64,000 bases of DNA from the NCBI RefSeq assembly GCF_024679245.1, contig NC_090174.1, positions 18,369,433 through 18,433,432 of the forward strand. Reading direction: 5' to 3'. A program made the position numbers and the translations under genes. The notes below the pieces were generated by a model. It was not told the DNA's origin, did no database searches, and saw only the letters and a program-made list of their open reading frames with translations. Source of the stretch: Pseudorasbora parva (Eukaryota; Chordata; Actinopteri; Cypriniformes; Gobionidae). Positions 45,658 through 57,990 of this stretch are shown here, in pieces (position 1 is the first letter of the stretch; every line of letters begins with the position of its first letter).

Positions 45658-46787
45658 GTCCCAGTTAGGGGTGGGCGATATCTCGATATTTAAAATATAT
45701 CGAGATATTTTTTCAGCTCGATATGGATTTGGACATATCGTATATATCGATATATTGTTTATATTTAATTCTGATTCCGCCACTTTGCTTGTTTGGCTTC
45801 TCTGTGTTGTGCTCGCGGAGCCTCGTGCGCCTCCCGCCTCTTGCTTTGTTCCCCCTCCCCTCGCGTGTTGTCTCATTGAACACGGCTGCTTCCACAACCA
45901 GGTGAGGATTAGTTATCATGTTGACAAGCGCGCACGTTGTTCAGGACTCAGTTTAGAGACCATGTTTTCCTTCTAACACAACTGCTTGCTAAAATTCATA
46001 AAGAAATATTAATGTTCATCATAGTTCAAATCGCACATTTCACCCACAGTCAGGTGTTTGACACTACTGGTGCGAGACGCGGTCGCAATCATGCCAGTTT
46101 ATGATCTGTGTCTAACTCTAACTGATCGCATAGTTTTCGGTTAAAATGTCAAAATGGTCGCATATCATTTGAAAACATTTAAAAAGTATTGCAATATCAT
46201 TACTATTATTATTTTGTCAGCTTTATCACGGGATTATGATGAATAGGTCTATTCACGTTTTAACCAAGAGGGAAAAACGCGACATCCCGGGTGTCCTGAG
46301 ACACGCGGTGCTCTTCTGTAAGTTGTACTGTATCATATTATCATATAGCCTACCTTCTGACATTCATTTAACAGGAAATGGTGTTATGACAAAATCAGTT
46401 TATTTACAGCTCAGTCATGCCCCCATCTTTCTGCAAAATGCTTACTGTTTACTTTAACTGTAAAAAAGGGAGTCTTTGATTCATCTTTTGAAAGCATGAA
46501 ATAAATGAAAAGAAGGCAATATTATTCTTTTTCTTTTACAGTTATATTATTATTATTTATGTAATCAGGGAGTTTTTTTTTTAAATGTCGCAAAAGCACT
46601 TGACTACCTCTTTGCACTTCAATTTAAAAAAAAAAGTTTTTGTGGTATTTGGCATATTTGTTTTTGCTGTAGTTTTTAGGGGGTTATTTTTCCTGTAAAG
46701 ATATCGAGATATATATCGTATATCGAGATATAGCAAAATATATCGAGATATATTTTTTGCTCCATATCGCCCAGCCCTAGTCCCAGT
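45658..46787. mobile_element. hAT element, copy 2 of the two-copy family
   Basis: Element 45666-46779 has the same termini as 40199-41438, flanked by gtcccagt on both sides (45658-45665 and 46780-46787). It aligns along its whole length with copy 1, with very few substitutions and a deletion of about 126 bp (cattcat joined to ttaacagg near 46363). Confidence 0.95.
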
Positions 46788-47412
46788 CCAGTTTTTCGCG
46801 ATTCCGCGATCGCTGAATACAATGTAAAATCAGCAAAGTGTCGCATTTTTTTGCGATCCTGCATAATTTGCCATTTCACCGCAAAATAATCACCAAAAAT
46901 TATTTTCAATAACAAAAAAATAAATTAATATCGACGTTGTGGTGCTTGCACGGTCTTTGTAAACGCGAAAGTGAATCTTTCTCGCCTGCTGTCTCGCGTT
47001 TCACATAGGCCTAAGTGCCAAGGACCAGGTGAATTGATTACTCTAGATGGATGAGTGACCAAATAAAAGTAATATCAGTGAGATCACAATTAAAATAAGA
47101 GTTAATAAAAGCGCTGTATACCACAAACTCAATTCGCTCCGTCCTGACACACGGACCGATGTTAGACTGGCTGAGGATTCTGTGCGCCGCCTGTCAGCAC
47201 TCGCGAATATACAGATCTGTTCTATAGGCTTAATGCCCTTGAACAATCATAATCAAATACACCCATGATTATGCCTAAATGTCCGTCTTGGACGTGTCTT
47301 GAGTGAATAGGTTTGGGACGTGTGACTATTAGGTTCATGTATTACTGTAGGCAGTAATATTTAAAGTTAAAGCAACCTATAGGTTATATATATATGGCAG
47401 ATTATAGGCTAA
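46788..47412. other. No gene seen
   Basis: No supported exon or element boundary. Confidence 0.4.
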
Positions 47413-47854
47413 TTCTTAAACAGGGGCGGCTGATCTATTATGGGCGCTGGGGCGCCGCCCCTCCTACCAAGTAAAGAATAAAAATAAAAATAAAAAATTA
47501 CATTTGAAAAAAATGTAACGTTACGTTGGGGGGGGATTTGTCTGCCAGCTTCATCATGTGCCACATAACATCAAAAATGTATAGTTTTATGCTCGGGGCG
47601 CCGAGAAAGGGCGCCCACACTATCTAACCAATGGAGCGCTGATATGCTATAAAACGTCACTAAATATGATCAATTCAACCAATCAGAGACGCGCAGTAAT
47701 AATTCTCAGTAATAATAAATAAATGAGAATAACATGAGTTTGGTGTAGTCCATAGACCGTAAAAAAATATGGATGACTCGACATCATCCGTTTCCGCTTG
47801 GCAGATTTGAAGCTTTCAGGCGGCCTTGCACGGCGCTGACATCTTGGGACCGAG

Positions 47855-48105
47855 TCTGCGCAGTAGCGATTTTGGGACCGGAGTTGTGCAGTAGAGAGCA
47901 GGAAGTACAGCCGCGATATCAAAAGCCCGCCCACACTCTCGCAGATGCAGAACAATTAATTATGTTGGTGTGAAATAAACAGTTATGGAAATGTAGAAAT
48001 TAAAGCTAAAGCTCTATTCCGCTCCCAAAAATTTCGAAAAAAGTCTGTTAGTGCCTCAGTGACAACTTCACTCAGAGAAGCCGTCAGTCTCAGCTGTCAA
48101 TCATT
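47855..48105 (+). repeat. Repeat arm, inverted partner of 49155-49380
   Basis: cagatgcagaacaattaatt, cagttatggaaatg and gcctcagtgacaacttcact recur inverted at 49155-49310. The partner lies inside the younger hAT, so the two are independent insertions of one family, not a single hairpin. Confidence 0.75.
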
Positions 48106-48274
48106 TAAAGGGGCCGCGCTATATTCCAGCTCTTAAAGGGGCCGCACTATATTCCAGCTCTTAAATGGGCAGCACTATATTCCTACTCCTGGTGAATATG
48201 GACCTCCTCCAGGTATGGTGTGATACTGGTGCGCTCTCAGGTCCGCATCACAGCTTTCACATTACCAATTTATC

Positions 48275-49674
48275 ATACGAACTAGGGATGTCCCGATCCA
48301 ATCACATGATCGGAAACGGGCCGGATCACGTGATTTCAGACTCGATCGGAATCGGACGTTACATCCCGATCAGGACTCGGATATAATGTATATTCTGGGG
48401 TGAGCTGAGCATGATGACGCATCAATAATATGGGTTGTAACTTGAAAATAATGCTTTATGTATGTTTCTGTAGATGGATACACGTGCTGGCTCCTCGGTG
48501 ATACATTACAACAGCGCTAATATCACCCGTGTATATTCGGCAGAAGACGCGAATGAGAGCGCGCGCACTGATCTGTCTCTGTGCATCATCGAAAGCGCGC
48601 ACTCGTCTCACAGCGCGCAAATATTGAGTTCTCTTTCAAGACTTGCGCTTAAACGGACCAACTCACACAAGAAGTATGTCAGCATGTCCATCTTGATGAG
48701 TATCCAAGCAGACATAGTCTGAATATGCCTTAAGAGGACTTTATACAGTCAAGAAAGACGACGCAGAGCCTTCCTTTAGGTCTTAAAGGGGCAGTAGCCT
48801 TTACTGCTGTCTGTTTAATGTCAAACAAAAGATAAGGAATCACTCACTGCTCTTGATTAAATAGCTTTTGTAAGGATTATTCTTTAATTTAAACGGTTAA
48901 ATATGCAGCTATTTTACATTTCATTAGCCTACTTTATTCAATTTCTCTACCTAAAAACTAATGTTAGACCTATAAAAACCTGAAAAGCATTGTTAATAAC
49001 ACTTCAGTCAAATTACACTTTATTTATTCCCCAAAGTTGATTTATGTCATTGTAGGCAGTTATCATCACAATGATTTCATTTAAAGTGTTTGTTTTTTAA
49101 ATAAGTTTAGTTTTAGTTAGTTATTTGATGCTATAAAAACGGCTGTGTGATGTCATGATTGAGAGCTTAGATCGACGTCTTCTCTGAGTGAAGTTGTCAC
49201 TGAGGCACTAACAGATTTTTTCAGGATTTTTGGGAGCAGATTATTTAATTTAATTTAATTTCCATAACTGTTTATTTCACACCAACATAGTTAATTGTTC
49301 TGCATCTATGAGAGTATGGGTGTGCTTTTTATATCGCTGTTGTACTTGCTGCTCTGCGCAACTCCGGTCCTAGACTTTTTTTAGATATTTACTGTTGCAC
49401 TAAAATCCAAAAGTGAAGAATTTATGTTTATTTATTACTTGATTGTTCAATCTACCTCACAGAAGCGCTCTGTTTGTTAGAGTTGTTGAATGTTAAAATA
49501 AGGTGAATAAAATAAAAAATAAGGAACATCCTGGTTTGTTTTTTCGCTCTTCTTTATTCTTTTTTTATGTATTATAGAAGTATCGGATCGGGACTCAGTA
49601 TCGGCAGATACTCAAAATCAAATGACTCGGACTCGAGGGCAAAAAAACCTGATCGGGACATCCCTAATACGAAC
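48275..49674. mobile_element. hAT element nested in 47421-50222, perfect duplication
   Basis: Element 48283-49666 starts TAGGGATGTCCCGATC and ends with its exact inverse. The flanks are atacgaac on both sides (48275-48282 and 49667-49674). The ends are rich in atcgg and gatcggg words. It splits a dispersed repeat whose uninterrupted copy lies at 29225-29350. Frame 48474-48722 has no recognised domain. Confidence 0.96.
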
Positions 49675-50244
49675 TGTGCCCTGTTCTGCACTAAACTGCC
49701 AGTGTAAAAAGTCCCTTTATTTATATTCTTAAAATAAGAGAAATCACTGCTTATTCTGTTTTTTTAAGCTTAGACTTAAGAGACATCAACAAGTTATTTG
49801 AAAAACATCTATGACCTTTGCAACATGTCTTGTCTTCATGCTCTGAGTATGGTTTTACTATAAACATACATTTGCATAAAGCATGCATATTTATCCATAC
49901 CCATGTTGATTAGAGTATTAAAAACTTGAAACATATTAATTTAAGGTACATTAAGAACTGAGAAAAATGCTCACCATTACAATTAGTAATTTTCCTCATC
50001 TAGTGGTTACTCCATCTAATAACAGTAAAAATATTTGAAATCTACAAGGACACTCTAAAATCATACTTTAATAATTACGTTAGATGCTATTTGTTTTTAA
50101 ATCATTACTTTGGTGTTAATGTAATAAATAAACAGCAGAAATTGTTCAATTGTTAAAATAAAAATTTTAAAACCACATTGTCCCTCAGCCCTCCCTACTT
50201 TTTCCATCACCAGCCGCCACTGCTATTAAATATCCTCTTCCAAT

Positions 50245-52075
50245 AAAGGTATGGATTTTTTTTCCCGGCTGTTCCCTTCAGGGGTCGCCACAGCGAATCA
50301 CCTGCCTCCATCTAGTCCTATCCTCTGTATCCTCTTCTCTCAGACTGACTACCTTCATGTCCTCCTTCACTACATCTATAAACCTCCTCTTTGATCTTCC
50401 TCTATATCTCCTGCCTGGCAGCTCTAACCTTAGCATCCTTTTACCGATATATTCACTCTCCCTCCTCTGAACATGTCCAAACCATCTCAACCTGGCCTCT
50501 CTAACTTTGTCTCCAAAACATCTCACAAGTGCTGTCCCTCTGATGTACTCATTCCTGATCCTATCCATCCTCGTCACTCACAAAGAGAACCTCAACATCT
50601 TCAGCTCTGCTACCTCTAGCTGTCTTTTCCTGACAGTGCAACTGTCTCCAAACCATACAGCATCGCTGGTCTTACTACTGTCCTGTACACCTTTTCTTTC
50701 ATTCTTGCTGATACACTTTTATCACACAACAGACCTGACACTTTTCTCCACCCATTCCAACCTGCCTGCACACATGCTTCTTCACCTCTTTTCCATACTC
50801 CCCATTGCTCTGGATTGTTGACCCTAAGTACTTAAGGGGGAACCTTTATCGCTGGGACTGCTCCGTCAAAAACACACTTCTTTGGTATGATTTGGTGAAG
50901 TCCTGTGACAGCAGTGGCGTGTAAATCCACTTTGAGATGCGACCGAAACGATGTTGTGAAGCTTCCCGTCATTTCTGCGTTCAAATCGGTTCAAATGCAG
51001 CGCTGCCTTTCCGCAATGCTGTGCTGAAGCGTTGAAATCGCTCGACGTCACCCATAGGAATAAAGTGGAGCGCGGTGCGCCTTAAGTATTCACGGACGAC
51101 TGGATCTGCACCTGAGAGACTGTTTACAGCGTGCATTTCCTCTCTCTCGCTCTAGTCACGCGTGTGCGCACCCTACCGGGAGAAGAGCCCGTACGGCCCA
51201 TACAAAGACCTTCCAAACTATTAACGTCAAGTAGCCCCACACTCGAAAAAAACTCGCCGAAACTTGTGAGAAACCGGAAGGAGTATTTTTAACACAGAAA
51301 TACTCCATCAAACGTCCAACATTAGTTTTTGAAACTTTGTCTATGTTTAGGATGGGAATCCAAGTCTTTAACAGTGTAAAAAGCTCAGTATACATGAAAC
51401 AGTATTTCACCCCCCCTTTAAAATCCTGCACCTTCTTTACATCTTCTCCCTGTAAACCTCACTGTTCCACTTGGTTCTCTATCATTCACACACATGTATT
51501 CTGTCTTGCTGCGGCTAATCTTCATTCCTCTTCTCTCCAGAGCAAACCTCCACCTCTCTAGACTTTCCTCCATGGGCTCCCTGCTCTCAATACATATCAC
51601 TGTCATCCGCAAAGATCATAGTCCATGGAGATTGCTGTCTGACCTCATCTGTCAGCCTGTCCATCACCACCGCAAACAAGAACGGGCTCAGAGCTGATCC
51701 TTGATGCAGTCCCACCTTGACCGTGAAGTCCTCTGTCTCACCTACGGCACACATTACCACTGTCCTACTGCTCTCATACATATCCAGTACCACTCTAACA
51801 TACTTTTCTGCCACTCCAGACCTCCTCGTACAATACCACAGCGCCTCTGCACTCTGTCATATGCTTTCTTTAAATCTACAAAGACACAATGCAGCTCTTT
51901 CTGACCCTCTCTGTACTTCTCCATTAACATTCTCAAAGCAAATAATGCATCGCTAAGTGCTCTTAAGCTCTAAAACCTTGTTGAACAACCTAGTTAAAAA
52001 CTCTACTGCCATTTCTCCTCGACACTTCCATACCTCCACTGGTATATCATCTGGACCAACTGCCTTTCCTCTCCT
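50245..52075 (-). pseudogene. RTE-like LINE reverse transcriptase, split by a TTAA element
   Basis: On the minus strand the order is AVGPDDIPVEVW (about 52060), FVDLKKAYDRVQ (motif A, about 51880), VGLHQGSALSPFLFAVVMD (motif B, about 51715), MIFADDSDMY (motif C, about 51600), RRGMKISRSKTEYM (about 51535), an insertion of 582 bp (50836-51417), then FKYLGST, MTRMDRIRNEYIRGTA (50577) and LRWFGHVQRRESEYIGKRML with a final RWRQVIRCGDP (50278). This is the layout of RTE/Rex3-like LINE RTs. Frameshifts lie around 51590-51620 and 51750-51815. The 3' end, next to agccgggaaaaaa, lies near 50245, immediately beside the hAT at 47421-50222. Endonuclease sequence is missing (5' truncation). Confidence 0.88.
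50832..51421. mobile_element. TTAA-target element inserted in the RTE-like LINE
   Basis: Element 50836-51417 is flanked by TTAA (50832-50835 and 51418-51421). Ends are gggggaac and, in reverse complement, aggggggggtgaaat. Removing one TTAA and the element restores the LINE reading aagtacttaaaatcctg. TTAA suggests piggyBac or Kolobok type. No transposase frame. Confidence 0.9.
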
Positions 52076-52327
52076 CTTCTTTTTTCTCTTTTCTTTCTTT
52101 CTTTCTACCTTTTTTAAAAAGAGGACCTATTATGCTGTTTATTTTTTTTATTTTTATTTTTCCAATTTTTCAACTTTTTTAAAGTGTAATGTTGCTGTTT
52201 GAGCATGAAAAAGGTCTGCAAAGTTACAAGGCGCAAAAGTCCACTCCAAAGGAAGTTATTTATCAGTAAGCATTGTTTCTAAACTCCCTAAAAAACCTTG
52301 ATTGTAGTCTTTACTTTTTTTCTGCAA

Positions 52328-52330
<3 letters not shown>
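52076..52330. other. No gene seen
   Basis: T/C-rich stretch (tttctttctttct) and AT-rich flank. Confidence 0.4.

Positions 52331-52416
<86 letters not shown>
52331..52416. repeat. (GA)n microsatellite
   Basis: About 43 GA units. Confidence 0.98.
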
Positions 52417-52424
<8 letters not shown>

Positions 52425-52425
<1 letters not shown>

Positions 52426-52513
52426 TAAATAAATAAATAAATAATGAAATATTGAAATAAATAAATAATGAATTAAATAAATAATGAAATAAATAAATAA
52501 TGAAATAATGAAA
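52425..52513. repeat. (AAAT)n-like imperfect array
   Basis: Tandem aataaataa and aatgaaat words over about 85 bp. Confidence 0.85.
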
Positions 52514-52517
52514 AACA

Positions 52518-53230
52518 GATTAAAGGGGTACTTCAGTGCTGGGAAGATGAATGTGGGTTATATGTAAAAGAAATGTGAAATGATTTTTTAATTTTGTGTC
52601 TTCTAGACTGAGAAAAGACAGAAAACGTATTTTTGTCTTGTGGATGAAAGACATCAACTCCAGATTGCACTTGGTTTGCCGCCCAACGAGGCCACTCCCA
52701 AAGCCGCCGCTACTGGTTCTCAATTGCCCACCGCAACACCGCCCCCACCATCGTTTTGATTTAATAAAATAATTTTGTTCAGTTCGAAAATAGACACTGA
52801 AAATTTTAAACTGAACGTGTCTGTTCGATAAAGTGTGAGTGAGCCAAACGAAAGTCACGGCACAAACGCTGCAGGAGTCAGATTACATTCATCACAAGAG
52901 CGAAGAGCTGAGGTAAGCATGTTCGCGGCATACATTCACAGCGTGTTCAGTCTGCCACGTTTTCAGATCATGCCTATGGAAGCTTAACTTTAATAGGAAT
53001 TAATTAAAAAAGTTAAAATGCTCACTTTGCTCTGCACCGCTCCATTATGAATGCGTAATTTCAAATATCGTAATTTTGCGTCATCGGAGGATTTTTTCCA
53101 GTAATAAAATGCATAATTCTCTTGTCTCAGGGGGATATGAGGGTGAAAAGTATGATAATTTGAATATGCTACTGGATTTCCACTGATACAAAACTTCACT
53201 GAAGTAGTCCAAAACCATCCAACAGTCACG
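52518..53230. mobile_element. Possible TTAA-type element, left end only
   Basis: ttaaaggggtacttcagtgc at 52521 is a TTAA plus AGGGG terminus in the style of the neighbouring TTAA families. The right end was not found. Open frames inside have no domain. Confidence 0.35.
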
Positions 53231-54365
53231 TTGCTTTACAGTAGTGTATAATGCATTTCTTTGGACAAAACCAGTTCAGGAAGTTGGGAAAAAAGTGACA
53301 GGTTGAAATTGCAAGGCGGACAGAGTACTGGCAACATGTGAGAACCAGTACTGACACACTTCGAACACTGGACAAAAAGTATAGGGAAAATAGCAGAGGT
53401 CACAGAGTAAGCTGCTGTGGGAAAGGTGCACAACCCAAATCTGAAACATGAGAATGGGCCTTCTTTATATTAAGGGTTTCAAACAAAAAAGTATGTCATT
53501 AAACAATTAATTTGGTCATAATTGGCTATATCCAAAGTAAACAATCAAATTGAAGGGTGATTCTCACAAAACTGTATTTTTTTTGCAAGCTTTCAAGGAT
53601 CAGAATTTCTGAGCGTGGCTTAAAGAGAAATTACACATTTCATATGTCATATATTTTGCATAACACAAATAAAAAAGACTGACAGACATGAAAAACATTT
53701 AATAATTTTTTTTCTTAGTTTGGACGAGCTTCAGTGCACTATTGGTAGAAAAAATATAAAGGTAGTTACGTTCTGCTGCTTGCCGTCTGTTGTCCGCATT
53801 GGTAACTTAAATATCTGTTCATCTTCATGTTTTCTCGTTCTCAGTCGACATCCCACAAACAAAATTGGTCCAATCATACTCAAATTTACATGGGAACAAC
53901 TTGTTTTAAACTAAAGTCAGCAAATGCGTACATTTATTTTTATTTGCTGTTATATTTAATTTAATTGGTCAAATGGTGTTTTGTAGTGTGGGCAGAGGCC
54001 TGGAACTTTCATCCTGGAGAGCAGTGCAGATTTGTACTCTTTAAAAAAGATTATTTTTTGTTATTTAATTTACTATATAGTTTGCTATATTTGTATCCAG
54101 AATTACAGAGTTTGAATGTACAAAATACACCTAGACTTTATAATTTTTTTATTTTAAAAATTTGCTCAAATGACTGACAGCAGTGGCTGCCAAACAAAAT
54201 TAAAGTAAAATATCTCAATTTAAATATGAAAAAAATCTGTAAAAACTGTGTTTTCTCTAAAACTTTTAATGTTAATTTTAAACTTTCTGTAAAGTTTTTG
54301 CACTTTATTTAAACTAAGATATTTTACTTTAATTTTAAACTTTTGTTTGGCAGCCATAGCTGCAA
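53231..54365. other. No gene seen; dispersed repeat at 53600-53690
   Basis: 53600-53690 is a copy of 19085-19190. The rest is AT-rich with no supported exon. Confidence 0.5.
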
Positions 54366-55319
54366 GTCATTTGTACGGAAGCTTATTGCATTCACTTGAG
54401 AAATAAAATCGACTGTTTTTCTGAATGAACGAGTTAATTATCTCAGAATTATGAGATGATTTTTCATGAATAATTTTTTTGCTCTGTTTTTCTGAATTAA
54501 TGACATAATTATCTTAGAATTATGAGAGATTTTTTTCTTGAATTTTTTTTTCTGTTCTGTTTTTCTGAATTAATGAGATCCCTCAAAATCCTTCTTTTAG
54601 CTGGATTGCATGAAAGTAAACATGTCCCGCTGCTGTCTTTAAGTAATATAAATGGTATTGTTTTTTGTGCGTCAATTTTGTGCAGACACCTCAAGAATTT
54701 GCTGTGTTTCTCCAGGATCAGTTTAATCGATATTGTATGATTTGCGAGCACGATCTCATGAAAATGCGTATAAATAGTATGGAAGCGTATTGCATTCACT
54801 TGAGGAAAAAAAAAATCTACTCTGTTTTTCTGAATTAACGAGTTAATTATCTCAGAGTTACGAGATCATTTTTTTAATGAATAAAACGTTTTTGCTCTGT
54901 TTTTCTGAATAAAAGACTTAATTATCTCAGAATTATGAGAATTTTTTCTTGAAAAAAAAAATATTGTTCTGTTTTTCTGAATTAATGAGATCCCTCAAAA
55001 TCCTGCTAAGAGCTCTATTTTAGCTGGATTGCATGGGAGTAAACATGTCCCGCCTTTAAAATTTAATCCGGTTTTATTTTACTTGAGACATTGGGAAATA
55101 CTGCTGTCTTTAAGGAATTTAAATTGTATTGTTATTAGTGCATCAACTTTGCGCAGACACCTCAAGACAGCAGAAAAGAATATTCTGATCTGCTTGACAT
55201 TGCTATTGCTCTCCATGGGGATCCAGTATTTTCAACAATTCCCGATTGTCTCTTGTGTCACCACGTAGCCAGTCTGAATGTATTTCAGATGCATCATCTT
55301 AACACGATCACATGGTAAT

Positions 55320-55560
55320 GTGTATCAATAGTACGAGTGTGAAATCGATTGGAATGTATACAAGTTTTTCGTGTGCATATGATACGCACTTTATGGCGTG
55401 CATATGACATGCTCTTGGGTAGGTTGGGGGTGGTGGGGTGGGAGGTTCGTATGCATAATACGCCATAAAGTGCATATCATAAGCACGCGACAAACCGTGT
55501 ACCATATGCACGGCAAAACTCATTTTGGCATATACATTCCACAAGATTACACAGACATAC
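55320..55560. repeat. Imperfect palindrome around a GT/GGGG core
   Basis: tgatacgcactttatggcgt (about 55381) returns as acgccataaagtgcatatca (about 55460), around a gggtaggttgggggtggtgg core. Confidence 0.8.
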
Positions 55561-55676
55561 TTTTTATACGCATTTTCATGAGATCGGGCTCGCAAAGCAT
55601 ACCATATCAGTTCAACTGATCCTGGAGAAACACAGCAAATTCTTGAGGTGTCTGCACTAAAAACAATACCATTTAC

Positions 55677-56163
55677 TTAAAGGACAACTCCGGTGAGAAA
55701 TGAACCTAGGGGTAATTAACAGATGGTTACCGAGTAGATCGTTCTCTGGGATGCGTTTTCATGAAAATCGAATGTAAAGAGTTTTATCTCTAAAAACAGA
55801 TTAGCTTATAATGCTTGTCTATGGGGCATGGAATAAGTGAAATTAAATCACTAGTTAATACCACTAACAAGACTCAAAATAGCCTTAACTTTGTAAGTGT
55901 ACAAACATTTTATTAAGAAGACTTACAAAGTTCTCAATGCTTTGGTTTGCATGTAGGGACCCTCATTATGCTACTGTGTTAGTGTGAGGCTATTTTTAGC
56001 CTTGTTAGTGGTATTGACTAGCAATTTAATTGCACTACCCTGTGCCCCATAGACTAGTGTTATAAGCTAATCTGTTTTTAGAGATAAAACTCTTTACATT
56101 CAATTTTCATGAAAACACATCCCAGAGAATGATCTACTCTGTAACCATCTGTTAATTACACCA
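55677..56163. mobile_element. Palindromic TTAA-type MITE, right end lost
   Basis: TTAA 55677-55680 then AGGACAACTCCGGTGAG. Arms of about 190 bp (about 55710-55880 and 55985-56160) are inverted copies: taattaacagatggttac, agataaaactctttacatt and taataccactaac. The outermost 30 bp of the right arm are missing. A loop fragment recurs inverted at 58976-59030. Confidence 0.8.
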
Positions 56164-56567
56164 TCTGTAATGTTTCAAACCCAAAGTAAAATAAAAACGG
56201 ATTCAATTTGAAAGGCGGGACATAAAATAGAGCTTTTGGCAGGATTTGAACAGAACAAAAAAAAAATGTCAAGAAAAAATTATCTCATAATTCTGAGATA
56301 AGTCATTAATTCAGAAAAAACGAGCAAAAAAAAATTATTCATGAAAAATTATCTTGTGATTCTGAGATAATTAACTCTAAACAGAGTAGGTTTTTTTTTC
56401 TCAAGTGAATGCAATACGCTTCTGTACATTTGACTGTTTTTTATATATTTTCTAAAATGATTTTATTTTTACAGTCTAAATATAAAACTAATAAGATTTA
56501 ATTTAAAATTACAAAGAATAATGTTGTTCTAGCCACAGGTCCACCATCTGATCTGGATACAGCCCTG

Positions 56568-56777
56568 GGGCTAGTTGCATAAACTTAGCCTCTATGTTAA
56601 GACTGTGTCTTAAGCACTAATTTGTCCAACTTGCAATTAGTCAAAATGTAATCTGTGTAACTGATTTTAACTGTGTAGCTTATGTAACTGATTTTAAAAA
56701 GTTAGGATGAGTCTTAAAGAAATAAATTAGATGACTTACTTTTAAGACTAGTCTAAGTGGTTAATGCAACCGGCCCC
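56568..56777. mobile_element. MITE with ggggcyrgttgca termini
   Basis: Left ggggctagttgcataaac and right, inverted, ggggccggttgcattaacc. About 210 bp. It resembles Harbinger-type fish MITEs; the target duplication is not clear. Confidence 0.65.
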
Positions 56778-57119
56778 TGATCTGACTGACTATATCATGC
56801 ATTGTGGTACTGTCTAGGTGCAGGCCCACTATTTGATCTGGATAGCCTGTATCCGGCTGACTATGGTAAACCTTGGGCCATTCTTCTTATGTTGTAATGA
56901 CTAACGAGTACATTGAGTGTAATAGGAAGTGTTCCCGGTTATGGCTGACCTAGTTAATACATCCTAACAAATTATTGCCTATGATATAATATTTGCTATG
57001 TATTTTTTGCTATGATATAAAATTGCTATAAGATGAGTTAATGTATTCATCATACCTTATACAATTTGACATTTAAACAAAGTGCTACTGACAGCCTGGG
57101 AAGAAAGGTGCTGCAACAG
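56778..57119. other. No gene seen
   Basis: AT-rich, no supported feature. Confidence 0.4.
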
Positions 57120-57879
57120 TAGCCGCGTTTCCATTACCCTTCAAATTGCGCAAATTGAAATTGCGAATTGAAAATACGCCCAATGGAAACACGGCAATTT
57201 CGCAAAAACTCCCATATATCGCAAAAAAGTTTTTACGCTCTCATGAGGTTGTTTTTCAGGCAATTCGAAAAAGGACATTTTCGCAAAACTGCAATGGAAA
57301 CGTTTTTTTCGCATTTACATGTCACCTGTTGCGGTGACGCATTGCTGCAACATAGGGCCAATATATTATATTTTCCACTCAATTGTGTCGTAATAACAAG
57401 ATAATGTAGTTAAAAGGACATATATTTTCTCCTAATAAGGACTACAGGCTATATATACTGTAATTAAGACATATATTCAAGAAATGTATTAAAACAGAAA
57501 GAGCTAGCCTGTATTTTCAGCCTTACTCAAAGGCAGAGGAAACAGGCCAGTTACGCACGTCAATCCATTCCAGACGATCTTAGTTTGCTTCTTATCTAAT
57601 AAACAGGCAATTAATTGATGAAACATCGATCAAAATAAAAATACAATTTATACAAAACTAAATATATTTTTTAAGAAAGACTTTCTAGAAAATAAAACTC
57701 GAAGTGATCAAAATCATGTGACTCCCCAGGTCTTAAACATATTACGATTCTTACTCATGCTGCTCACTTTTCATAATCAACATATAAATTAAAATAATAA
57801 TATTACAGGCTAATGTTTAGGCCTAAACGTAGCCTATTAACCTAACCCCAGCTGCTCCCGACGAGCTGGATGGCACCTT

Positions 57880-57990
57880 ACATGGCTGACATCGCCGTCG
57901 GTGTATGAATGGGTGAATGTGAGGCAAAAATGTAAAGCGCTTTGGATAAAAGCGCTATATAAATGCAGTCTATATAAATGCAGTCCATTT
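57880..57990 (+). mobile_element. LINE/SINE 3' tail
   Basis: gaatgggtgaatgtgaggca and agcgctatataaatgcagtc are typical of the 3' tail of an L2-like LINE or dependent SINE in fish. The final tataaatgcagtc is duplicated (57958-57985). Confidence 0.6.

Larger units (their letters stand above)
47413..50230. mobile_element. 2.8-kb hAT-like element, host of a nested hAT
   Basis: Element 47421-50222 starts CAGGGGCGGCTGATC and its other end reverse-complements to CAGTGGCGGCTGGTGATGG. Flanks ttcttaaa and ctattaaa agree at six of eight positions, suggesting an aged 8-bp duplication. It contains the hAT at 48283-49666 and other repeats. No transposase frame. Confidence 0.7.
54368..56432. mobile_element. 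2.05-kb inverted-repeat element with duplicated inner modules
   Basis: Left end tacggaagcttattgcattc at 54374; the right end reverse-complements to tacagaagcgtattgcattc. Flanks are catttg on both sides (54368-54373 and 56427-56432). The left arm module (attatctcagaattatgag, gttctgtttttctgaattaa) occurs twice in tandem (about 54374-54640 and 54775-55065) and once inverted (about 56175-56426). A palindromic element (55681-56163) is nested inside. Confidence 0.75.

Noticed and set aside
50507..50821. 104-codon plus-strand frame
   Set aside because: Antisense shadow of the minus-strand RTE-like reverse transcriptase.
55308..55595. Frames of 73-95 codons on both strands
   Set aside because: They read an imperfect palindrome, so both strands give similar peptides; no domain.
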